Notes under the pieces: generated by a model | What the model was told of the DNA's origin: nothing | Seen by the model: the letters and a program-made list of their open reading frames with translations, nothing else | Databases searched by the model: none | Shown here: positions 1 through 6,148 of the stretch, piece by piece | How positions within the stretch are numbered: position 1 is the stretch's first letter | Layout: each line of letters begins with the position of its first letter | Source: Azovibrio restrictus | Lineage (GTDB): Bacteria; Pseudomonadota; Gammaproteobacteria; Burkholderiales; Rhodocyclaceae | Direction of reading: 5' to 3' | DNA: 10,378 nt | Assembly (NCBI GenBank): GCA_003252145.1 | Contig: QKDJ01000301.1 | Location: forward strand, 1-10,378 | Position numbers and translations under genes: made by a program

Positions 1-491
1 CGATTCACCACCCGGTCGATGATGGGCTTGCCGTACTTGGCTTCACCGATCTGGAAATAGGGGGTTTCCTTGGTGGCTTCGATGAAGTTACCCGCTGCGT
101 AGATCATGAACACCCGGGGTTCCTCCCCCTTGATCTGCCCACCCAGCACCAAGGAGGCATTGAAATCAATGCCGAAATCCTTGAGGGCTGCCGCATCCCG
201 CTCGTGGATTTCCCGCAGGCAGTCCCCGATATGGCGGGCCGCCTCGAACATGTTCTTCACCTTGTGGAGATTAGCGCCCCTCTTGCTCTCCAGCTTTTCC
301 CGCAGCAGATTAACCACCGACTGGCTGATGGACAGATTGCCTGCCGTCATGAGGATCAGAACCCGGTCACCCGACTTCTGGAAGGTGTGCATCTTGCGAA
401 AGCTGTTGATGTGATCCACACCCGCATTGGTCCGGGAGTCGGACAGGAAAACCAGCCCGGCATCCAGGCGCATGGCAACGCAATAGGTCAT
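1..491 (-). CDS. Anbu (proteasome-like, HslV-related) peptidase, partial: C-terminus beyond left edge
   Basis: This is the N-terminal 163 codons of a proteasome-type protease of the Anbu (BPH) family, which usually has about 240-250 residues; the rest lies outside the window. The protein starts MTYCVAMRLDAGLVF. After Met removal, Thr1 would be the nucleophile of this Ntn-hydrolase fold, Asp17 falls in LSDSRTN and Lys32 follows in FRKMH, matching the Thr/Asp/Lys trio of HslV-like subunits. Later blocks LILMTAGNLS and ASLVLGGQI are typical proteasome-fold strands. Its ATG overlaps the alpha-E gene stop as ATGA (488-491), so translation is probably coupled. It is cytoplasmic. Anbu has been described as a self-assembling, ring- or helix-forming relative of HslV, and its physiological substrate is not settled. 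The family call is secure; the substrate is unknown. Confidence 0.9.
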   Translation of the reverse strand, partial: MTYCVAMRLDAGLVFLSDSRTNAGVDHINSFRKMHTFQKSGDRVLILMTAGNLSISQSVVNLLREKLESKRGANLHKVKNMFEAARHIGDCLREIHERDAAALKDFGIDFNASLVLGGQIKGEEPRVFMIYAAGNFIEATKETPYFQIGEAKYGKPIIDRVVN

Positions 492-1435
492 GCAATCTCC
501 TGCTGGGAAACCAGGAAGTCACAGCTGATACGATTACCCAGATCATAGATGCGATCCATGAAATTGCTCAGGTATTCGTGTAGTCCCAGGCGCAGGATGT
601 CGTCGATGCGGGCATAACGGATTTCGCTATGCAACTGGCCCGCCAGACGCTGGGTCTCCCGGGACTGGCTGTTGGCCAGCAACTCCAGATTTTTCAGCAC
701 GCCCTTGAGACAGAACAGCAGGGAACGGGGCATGTCCGGATGCAGGATCAGCAATTCGGCCACCCGCTCGGAGCTGAAGCTGGAACGGTAGGTCTTGCGA
801 TAGACCTCAAAGGCGGACACGGAACGCAGCAGGGCGCCCCATTGGTAGAAGTCCGTGGAGCTATCGTCCTCCTGGGGCTTCAGCACGTGGTATTTCACAT
901 CCAGGATACGCGCTGTGTTATCCGCCCGCTCCAACAAAGTACCCAGACGAATGAAGTTGTAGGCCTCATCCTGAAGCATGGTCCCCAGGGTCACCCCCCG
1001 GATCAGGGAAGACTTGGTCTTGACCCATTCGAAGAAATCGCCAGGGCCATTGGCCGTCAGTTGTTCGTAGCTCTGCCCGCGTAATTCCAGCCAGGTGGCA
1101 TTGAGGGTTTCCCACATTTCCGCGGTGATGGTGCCGCGCACCGCATGGGCGTTCTCCCGTCCCATGCGTAGGCAGGAAAACAGGGAGGCATGGTTATCGG
1201 GATCACTCACCATGAAACGCAGCACATTGTCGGCATTGACCTCGCTGTATTTGCGGGCATAGGCCTCTTCCAGGCTGTTCAGGACAATGACAGCGTTCCA
1301 GTTCTGATTGGCGGCCTCCAGGGACTGGGGCACCATGGACATCTGCCAGGTCACATCCAGCAAACGGGCCAGATTTTCCGCCCGCTCCACATAGCGGGAC
1401 ATCCAGAACAGGTGGTCAGCAGTACGGCTCAGCAT
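488..1435 (-). CDS. Alpha-E domain protein (DUF403)
   Basis: A 315-residue all-helical protein of the alpha-E family, which is genetically linked to circularly permuted ATP-grasp ligases, transglutaminases and Anbu peptidases. The characteristic start MLSRTADHLFWMSRYVERAE is present, followed by long helices (for example RLGTLLERADNTARILDVKY near the middle) and the C-terminal block YDLGNRISCDF. An in-frame TTG at 1448-1450, adjoining the upstream stop, would add five residues. I reject it because AGGGAG sits about 6 nt before the ATG at 1435 and because family members begin at MLSRTA. The ATP-grasp stop lies 15 nt upstream, and the Anbu gene overlaps the end by 4 nt. Its biochemical role is not established. 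Published genome-context work predicts that it helps the ATP-grasp partner make or modify a peptide-like product. Confidence 0.92.
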   Translation of the reverse strand: MLSRTADHLFWMSRYVERAENLARLLDVTWQMSMVPQSLEAANQNWNAVIVLNSLEEAYARKYSEVNADNVLRFMVSDPDNHASLFSCLRMGRENAHAVRGTITAEMWETLNATWLELRGQSYEQLTANGPGDFFEWVKTKSSLIRGVTLGTMLQDEAYNFIRLGTLLERADNTARILDVKYHVLKPQEDDSSTDFYQWGALLRSVSAFEVYRKTYRSSFSSERVAELLILHPDMPRSLLFCLKGVLKNLELLANSQSRETQRLAGQLHSEIRYARIDDILRLGLHEYLSNFMDRIYDLGNRISCDFLVSQQEIA

Positions 1436-1450
1436 GTTGTTCTCCCTCAA

Positions 1451-2863
1451 TCAGTCTTCCAGCACCCAGGTATCCTTGGTGCCGCCCCCCTGGGACGAAT
1501 TCACCACCAGGGAGCCTTCCCGCAGGGCCACCCGGGTCAAGCCACCGGGCACCATCTGGATGCCATTACCGGACAGGACAAAGGGCCGCAGGTCCAGATG
1601 TCGGGGCGCCACGCCGCTCTCCACAAAGGTGGGGCAATTGGACAAGGCCAGGGTGGGCTGGGCGATATAACCTTCAGGCTTGGCTTCCAGCAATTTGCGG
1701 AAACGTTCGATCTCTTCCTTGGTGGAAGCCGGCCCCACCAGCATGCCGTAACCCCCGGCGCCGTGCACTTCCTTCACCACCAGTTCAGGCAGGTGGGCCA
1801 GCACATACTTCAGGTCCTCGGGCTTGCGGCACATGTAGGTGGGCACGTTGTTGAGGATGGGCTCTTCGCCCAGGTAGAAGCGGATCATCTCCGGCACGTA
1901 GGGGTAAATGGACTTGTCGTCCGCCACGCCGGTACCGATGGCATTGGCCAGGGTCACCCGCCCGGCCTTGTAGGCCCGTAGCAAACCGGGCACCCCGAGC
2001 ATGGAATCCGCCCGGAAAGCCTCGGGATCCAGGAAATCGTCATCCACCCGGCGGTAGATCACATCCACCCGCTTGGGGCCCTGGGTGGTACGCATGTAGA
2101 CCGTATCGTCACTGACGAAAAGGTCGCGGCCTTCCACCAGCTCCACGCCCATCTGCTGGGCCAGGAAGGTGTGTTCGAAATAGGCGCTGTTATAGGCCCC
2201 GGGGGTCAGGACCACGCAGGTGGGATCGGAAAGCCCCTGGGGAGCCACTGCCCGCAGATTGTCCAGCAACAAATCCGGGTAGTGCTGAACCGGTGCCACC
2301 TTGTGTTTGGCGAAGAGTTCCGGGAAGAGGCGCATCATCATCTTCCGGTCTTCGATCATGTAGGAGACGCCGGAAGGCACCCGCAGGTTGTCCTCCAGCA
2401 CGTAGAACTCCCCTGCTCCGGCACGGACCACATCCACGCCGGCGATGTGGGCATAAATCTGCCCGGGCACATCCACGCCCTGCATTTCAGGACGGTATTG
2501 CCCGTTGTTGATCACCTGCTCCCGAGGCAGACGGCCGGCCTTGAGAATTTCCTGGTCGTGGTAGATGTCGTGCAGGAAGGCATTCAAGGCCTTGACCCGC
2601 TGTCGCAGGCCATCGGCCATACCACTCCATTCCTGAGCCGGAATGATGCGGGGAATGATGTCGAAGGGAATCAGGCGTTCCTTGCCAGACTCCTCGCCAT
2701 AGACGGCGAAGGTGATGCCCACCCGGCGAAAGGCCAGGTCGCCTTCGGCACGCTTGCGAGCAATGCGTTCAGGGGAAGTGGTATTCAGCCATTCCTCGTA
2801 ACGACGGTAGTGGGGGCGGACGCTACCATCGGCTTCATGCATCTCATTGTAATAAGCAGCCAT
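1451..2863 (-). CDS. Circularly permuted ATP-grasp type 2 protein (DUF404/DUF407)
   Basis: A 470-residue cytoplasmic protein of the circularly permuted ATP-grasp type 2 family, predicted to form amide bonds with ATP. Recognisable blocks in order are RRVGITFAVYGEE near residue 47, IIPRIIPAQEW near 69, VLEDNLRVPSGVSYMIEDR (155-173), VVLTPGAYNSAYFEH (217-231), DVIYRRVDDDFLDP (267-280), TLANAIGTGVADDKSIYPY (304-322) and the lysine- and glycine-rich strand VVKEVHGAGGYGMLVGP (362-378), probably nucleotide-binding. Length is normal for the family. The ATG at 2863 is preceded by GAGAAAG. It is the first gene of the ATP-grasp - alpha-E - Anbu unit, and its promoter is the sigma-54 site at 2900-2916. 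Substrates are unknown. Context-based predictions propose an amidoligase making a small peptide or modifying protein ends. The family is certain; the reaction is inference. Confidence 0.93.
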   Translation of the reverse strand: MAAYYNEMHEADGSVRPHYRRYEEWLNTTSPERIARKRAEGDLAFRRVGITFAVYGEESGKERLIPFDIIPRIIPAQEWSGMADGLRQRVKALNAFLHDIYHDQEILKAGRLPREQVINNGQYRPEMQGVDVPGQIYAHIAGVDVVRAGAGEFYVLEDNLRVPSGVSYMIEDRKMMMRLFPELFAKHKVAPVQHYPDLLLDNLRAVAPQGLSDPTCVVLTPGAYNSAYFEHTFLAQQMGVELVEGRDLFVSDDTVYMRTTQGPKRVDVIYRRVDDDFLDPEAFRADSMLGVPGLLRAYKAGRVTLANAIGTGVADDKSIYPYVPEMIRFYLGEEPILNNVPTYMCRKPEDLKYVLAHLPELVVKEVHGAGGYGMLVGPASTKEEIERFRKLLEAKPEGYIAQPTLALSNCPTFVESGVAPRHLDLRPFVLSGNGIQMVPGGLTRVALREGSLVVNSSQGGGTKDTWVLED

Positions 2864-2899
2864 GAACTTTCTCGTTATCGGGATGGAATAGACAACTAC

Positions 2900-2916
2900 A
2901 GCATGGTTTGTGCCAG
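2900..2916 (-). promoter_or_regulatory. Sigma-54 (-24/-12) promoter of the Anbu operon
   Basis: Read on the minus strand the site is CTGGCACAAACCATGCT. Against the RpoN consensus YTGGCACGRNNNTTGCW it keeps the whole TGGCAC -24 element, the invariant GG and GC with exact 10-bp separation, and the final W. The mismatches are G to A after TGGCAC and the first T of TTGC. The -12 C falls at position 2901, so transcription should begin near 2889, giving a 26-nt leader with a GAGAAAG ribosome site before the ATG at 2863. It lies in a true intergenic gap in the correct orientation, which makes chance occurrence unlikely. The assignment rests on pattern match only. Confidence 0.8.
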
Positions 2917-2945
2917 AGACAAAAAATCTGAAAATTCATAGCACT

Positions 2946-2958
2946 GAAAATTCTGATC
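2946..2958 (-). promoter_or_regulatory. Possible IHF site between enhancer and sigma-54 promoter
   Basis: The minus strand reads GATCAGAATTTTC, matching 7 of 9 fixed positions of WATCARNNNNTTR. It sits in an A/T-rich stretch centred near -63, where IHF usually bends DNA between an enhancer and a sigma-54 promoter. The motif is degenerate, so position is the main argument. Confidence 0.3.
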
Positions 2959-2987
2959 CAGGCACAACGCCCTGATCAGAAACACGG

Positions 2988-3004
2988 CGCACCAGAAACG
3001 TGCA
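2988..3004 (-). promoter_or_regulatory. Predicted NtrC-type enhancer site, centred near -107
   Basis: The minus strand reads TGCACGTTTCTGGTGCG, which matches 10 of the 12 specified bases of the NtrC consensus TGCACC-N5-GGTGCA. The core GCAC-N7-GTGC is perfectly symmetrical. Its centre (2996) is 107 bp upstream of the predicted sigma-54 start at 2889, a classical enhancer distance. Weaker 17-bp candidates follow upstream at 3008-3024 (7 of 12) and 3029-3045 (about 6 of 12), spaced 20-21 bp apart. The gene for the regulator is not in the window, so NtrC itself is inferred from the motif. Confidence 0.65.
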
Positions 3005-3049
3005 TGACACGCCAATTTAATGCACGACATACCCAAATTCGGGCACGAC
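3001..3049 (-). repeat. Three helically phased GTCRTGC direct repeats
   Basis: On the minus strand the heptamer GTCGTGC occurs at 3049-3043 and 3028-3022, and GTCATGC at 3008-3002. The offsets are 21 and 20 bp, two turns of the helix, so all copies face the same side of the DNA. The third copy leads into the strong NtrC-type palindrome at 2988-3004. I read these as degenerate activator half-sites, but they could serve another regulator. Confidence 0.45.
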
Positions 3050-3063
3050 CAGGAAAACCAAAA

Positions 3064-3089
3064 AAAACGGTACCCGCAGGTACCGTTTT
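3064..3089 (-). terminator. Rho-independent terminator after the thiolase gene
   Basis: An 11-bp perfect stem (AAAACGGTACC paired with GGTACCGTTTT) encloses a 4-nt loop. On the minus strand it is followed by an uninterrupted run of eight T residues, counting those in the stem (3067-3060). It lies 28 nt beyond the thiolase stop and closes the five-gene run that starts near 6829. It also insulates the downstream sigma-54 region. Confidence 0.9.
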
Positions 3090-3116
3090 CAGCTCCAGAT
3101 CACATCCGGTCAGACA

Positions 3117-4298
3117 TCACATGCGCTCGTAGATGGTGGTGATACCCTGACCACCGCCGATACACATGGTAGCCATGCCGTAACGGGCGTTGGTGCGCTG
3201 CATCTCATGCAGCAGCTTGGTCACGATCACGCCGCCGGTAGCGCCCACCGGGTGACCCAGGGCAATGGCACCGCCATTGGGGTTGGTCTTGGCCATGTTC
3301 AGCTCCAGACCCTTGGCCACGGCCAGGGACTGGGCGGCAAAGGCTTCATTGGATTCGATCACGTCCATCTGGTCCAGGGTCAGACCGGCCTTTTGCAGGG
3401 CCAGCTTGGAAGAGGGAATGGGACCTTCACCCATCACGTCGTTAGGCACACCGGAGATGGCGTAGGACACCAGGCGAGCCATGGGCTTGTAGCCGGCAGC
3501 GGAAGCCTTGGCGGCATCAGCCAGCACCAGGAAGGCGGCAGCGTCGTTGATACCGGAAGCATTACCGGCAGTCACGGTACCATCCTTCTTGAAGGCGGGC
3601 TTCATCTTGGCCAGGGATTCCATGGTGGTACCGGGCTTCAGATGCTCGTCGGTGTCAAACACCACATCACCCTTACGGGTCTGGAAGGTGATGGGCACGA
3701 TCTGGCCCTTGAAGTAACCGGCTTCCTGGGCAGCAGCAGCACGCTTCTGGGATTCCACAGCGAAGGCATCCTGATCTTCCCGGGAGAGGCCCCACTTGGC
3801 AGCCAGGTTTTCAGCGGTGATACCCATGTGACCCACACCGAAGGGGTCGGTCAGCACAGCTACCATGGCGTCGATGGCCTTGGTGTCGCCCATACGGGCA
3901 CCAGCACGCAGGGAAGGCAGCAGGTAGGCGCCACGGGACATGACTTCCACACCACCACCGATGGCGTAATCGGCATCACCCAGCATGATGGCTTGAGCGG
4001 AGGAAACGATGGCCTGCATGGCGGAACCGCACAGACGGTTCACGGCAAAGGCGACGGAATCCATGGACATGCCGCCCTGGATGGTGGCCACACGAGCCAC
4101 GTAGGGATAGCGGGATTCGGTGGGGATGCAGTTACCCACGGTAGCAAAACTCACTTGCTTGGGATCGACACCGGCGCGGGCAATGGCTTCCTTGACCACC
4201 AGGCCACCCAGTTCAGCAGGCTCCATGTCCTTCAGAGCGCCATTGAAAGCACCGACGGCAGAACGAACAGCACTCAGAACAACGATATCCTTACTCAT
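3117..4298 (-). CDS. Acetyl-CoA C-acyltransferase (thiolase), BktB-like
   Basis: A 393-residue thiolase of normal length that condenses two acyl-CoA molecules or cleaves 3-ketoacyl-CoA in the cytoplasm. The three catalytic residues are visible: Cys90 in NRLCGSAMQ, His349 in ALGHPVGATG and Cys379 in MCIGGGQG. The block GNASGINDAAA is also typical. These positions and the overall sequence resemble BktB of Cupriavidus more than a generic FadA, but substrate range (acetoacetyl-CoA, 3-ketovaleryl-CoA or beta-oxidation) cannot be read from sequence. The ATG at 4304 is too close to the GAGGAG ribosome site; the second ATG at 4298 has a 6-nt spacer and gives the family start MSKDIVVLSAVRS. The gene follows the CobD-like gene by 25 nt and ends just before a strong terminator. 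No PHA synthase or acetoacetyl-CoA reductase gene is in the window. Confidence 0.93.
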   Translation of the reverse strand: MSKDIVVLSAVRSAVGAFNGALKDMEPAELGGLVVKEAIARAGVDPKQVSFATVGNCIPTESRYPYVARVATIQGGMSMDSVAFAVNRLCGSAMQAIVSSAQAIMLGDADYAIGGGVEVMSRGAYLLPSLRAGARMGDTKAIDAMVAVLTDPFGVGHMGITAENLAAKWGLSREDQDAFAVESQKRAAAAQEAGYFKGQIVPITFQTRKGDVVFDTDEHLKPGTTMESLAKMKPAFKKDGTVTAGNASGINDAAAFLVLADAAKASAAGYKPMARLVSYAISGVPNDVMGEGPIPSSKLALQKAGLTLDQMDVIESNEAFAAQSLAVAKGLELNMAKTNPNGGAIALGHPVGATGGVIVTKLLHEMQRTNARYGMATMCIGGGQGITTIYERM

Positions 4299-4323
4299 GC
4301 ACATCTCCTCTTCTAAGAATTAG

Positions 4324-5238
4324 TCAGCCCGCCAAACTGGCAAGCCCAAGCAAAAACAGCATCAGCAACCATAATACGATGGCACGCCACACCAGACCAA
4401 CGGCGCTTTGCATGAAATCGACATCAGCCGTTTCACCCAGCCCCGCCTCGTCCGGATCATCCGGCACGCCGTTCTCTTCTGCTGGCCCCCCCAGGCGAAC
4501 TCCCAGAGCGCCAGCACCGCTGGAGAGAACAATCCCCAGCTCAGAACCCGGCCACCGGGACCTTTGATTGCGCCAGCTATAGACAGCATCCTCGAAATTC
4601 CCGACAACTGCAAACGCAGCAGCCGTCATGCGAACGGGAAGCCAGTCCACCATAGCGAACAATTGTTGCGGGAATTTGCCAAAAGCACCCAATCTTGCTG
4701 GCGACCAGCCATGAGCCAGCACATGGGTCAGGCGGTACAGCACAGCCCCCACCGGCCCCGGCAGCAGCACAAACCAGAGCAGCACGGCGAATACATGCCG
4801 ATGGGAAGCTTCCAGAGCGGTTTCGATGGACAAGCGCGCCACCTCCTCCGGCTCCGCCTCTCCAACATCACATTCCCGCCATTCCCCCAACAATTGCCGA
4901 GCCCGGGGCAAATCCCCCAGGCGCAAGGCCAGCTGGATATCCGTGTAGTAATGGCTGAACTGGCGAAAACCCATGGTCACGTACAGGACGGCCACATTGA
5001 AAACCAGAGCCAATAGGGGGGTCAGCCAATACAGGAAGGCATGAAGCCCGGCCACCAGTACCAGAGGGGGAAGCAGGGCCAGCAGGCTGGAAAAAATGCC
5101 TTGCTGGTAACCCCCCGCGTTGAACTGCCGCTCGATCATGTGAGCCCAGGCGGTGCAGGGCCGCACAACCCAACGCCGGAAATCCAGAGGGTGCAACTGT
5201 TCCAGCAGGAAAACGGCAATCAGGGAAAGAAGGCTCAT
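4324..5238 (-). CDS. CobD/CbiB (or AmpE)-like inner-membrane protein
   Basis: A 304-residue integral membrane protein. It starts MSLLSLIAVFLLEQLHPL, a pattern shared by CobD/CbiB and AmpE relatives. Hydrophobic segments lie at about residues 3-14, 48-70, 72-92, 145-170 and 282-302. The soluble part contains YYTDIQLALRLGDLPRARQLL and the later block DWLPVRMTAAAFA, which resembles the CobD NYLPARLTA region. Known CobD/CbiB makes adenosylcobinamide phosphate, but no cobalamin gene is nearby, so that role is doubtful. A TTG at 5242-5244 would add two residues; I prefer the ATG at 5238, which lies 8 nt after the Nudix stop. The ribosome site is weak (GAG), suggesting coupling to the Nudix gene. 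The family-level call is good; the function is unknown. Confidence 0.75.
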   Translation of the reverse strand: MSLLSLIAVFLLEQLHPLDFRRWVVRPCTAWAHMIERQFNAGGYQQGIFSSLLALLPPLVLVAGLHAFLYWLTPLLALVFNVAVLYVTMGFRQFSHYYTDIQLALRLGDLPRARQLLGEWRECDVGEAEPEEVARLSIETALEASHRHVFAVLLWFVLLPGPVGAVLYRLTHVLAHGWSPARLGAFGKFPQQLFAMVDWLPVRMTAAAFAVVGNFEDAVYSWRNQRSRWPGSELGIVLSSGAGALGVRLGGPAEENGVPDDPDEAGLGETADVDFMQSAVGLVWRAIVLWLLMLFLLGLASLAG

Positions 5239-5246
5239 GAACAAAC

Positions 5247-5870
5247 TCAGGCCAGAGGAGAGGCCATGGTTTCCCGACAGGCCTGAAGACGCTCCACCAG
5301 GGAGCAGATCATGCCGGCCGTAGCGCCCCAGATGAAGCGGTTCTCGTAGGGCATGACCGTATATTCGCGCAGAGCCCCCCGGTAATGCATCTGCTCCCGC
5401 CGGTGATTGCGGGTATCGAGCAGGAAGGCCAGGGGGACCTCGAATACCTCGGCCACTTCAAAGGCATCCAGACGCAGGTCGAAAGGCGGCTCCAGCAACG
5501 CGACGACCGGGTACACATTGAAACCGGTGCCGGTCCGGTAATTGGGCAAATAGCCCAGAATCTGCGGCACCTGGGGCGCCAGACCGATTTCCTCCTGGGC
5601 CTCCCGCAGGGCCGTATGGAGCGGAGAAGCATCTTCCGGCTCCATGCGGCCGCCGGGAAAACTGATCTGGCCCGGATGATCCCGCAGGTGATCCGTACGC
5701 TGGGTGAGTAGTACTTGATAACCCTGAGGCCGGGTCACGATGGGAAACAACACAGCTGCAGGGGTCAGCCCTTCGGCCAAGGCTCCCTGATCACCCACGG
5801 CCTCCAGCCCGGGCTCGGCCAACAGACAGCTCTGGATCAGACCCAGGTCCTGGACATCCCAATCAGGCAT
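5247..5870 (-). CDS. Nudix hydrolase, CoA pyrophosphatase (NudL-like)
   Basis: A 207-residue Nudix enzyme expected to cleave CoA and CoA derivatives to 3',5'-ADP and phosphopantetheine. The family signature LLTQR (54-58), R63, then GQISFPGG (67-74) is present, followed by the Nudix helix with ALREAQEEIGL at 87-97. The first acidic residue of the box is Asp80, as is usual in this subfamily. I chose the ATG at 5870 because AGGTG stands 8 nt before it. A GTG at 5903 and an ATG at 5888 are in frame but lack a comparable site and would increase the overlap with the upstream gene. With the chosen start, the gene overlaps the end of the small upstream gene by 8 nt. The neighbouring thiolase also uses CoA thioesters. 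Confidence 0.9.
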   Translation of the reverse strand: MPDWDVQDLGLIQSCLLAEPGLEAVGDQGALAEGLTPAAVLFPIVTRPQGYQVLLTQRTDHLRDHPGQISFPGGRMEPEDASPLHTALREAQEEIGLAPQVPQILGYLPNYRTGTGFNVYPVVALLEPPFDLRLDAFEVAEVFEVPLAFLLDTRNHRREQMHYRGALREYTVMPYENRFIWGATAGMICSLVERLQACRETMASPLA

Positions 5871-6114
5871 CCTGCCCCACCTCGGCATGGGCCTGAACCG
5901 CACTCAGGGCATCCTGCAAGGTTTCTTCGGACAGGTCATTGAGCACGGTGGCCACAAGATCCGCCGACTCCAGGGCTCCCACGGGCAACTGACGGGAGTC
6001 CAGGCTGGCGATCAGTGCAGCAGCAGCCCCGGTAACCCGCAACAGGGCCTGACGCTCACCCATCAGTAACTCCAATTCCCGACGCAACATGGCGATTTCT
6101 TCTTGCTGGGGCAT
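5863..6114 (-). CDS. Small hypothetical protein, 83 residues, coiled-coil N-terminus
   Basis: I do not recognise this protein. Its first 30 residues (MPQQEEIAMLRRELELLMGE) form an amphipathic, probably coiled-coil helix. An alanine-rich stretch and an acidic C-terminal half (LNDLSEETLQDALSAVQAHAE) follow. It has no signal peptide and no membrane segment. GAGGAG lies 7 nt before the ATG at 6114, which is why I reject the in-frame TTG at 6129. The ribosome site and the 8-nt overlap with the Nudix start support a real, translated gene. Its place between the protease and Nudix genes suggests co-expression but says nothing certain about its role. Confidence 0.75.
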   Translation of the reverse strand: MPQQEEIAMLRRELELLMGERQALLRVTGAAAALIASLDSRQLPVGALESADLVATVLNDLSEETLQDALSAVQAHAEVGQDA

Positions 6115-6148
6115 GATCTCTCTCCTCAAATATTTTTTATCCTGAGAT

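Noticed and set aside
1190..2941. Long rightward open frames of 263 and 256 codons opposite the alpha-E and ATP-grasp genes
   Set aside because: They have His/Gly-rich composition typical of antisense shadows, no ribosome site and no recognisable motif.
2928..2953. Direct repeat CTGAAAATTC at 2928-2937 and 2944-2953
   Set aside because: It lies in A/T-rich spacer DNA and is most simply part of the bendable region between enhancer and promoter; two copies of 10 bp are not enough for a separate element.
3207..4316. Long rightward open frame of 369 codons opposite the thiolase gene
   Set aside because: The translation is rich in Gly, His and Thr with no domain, and it mirrors the codon use of a clear thiolase on the other strand.
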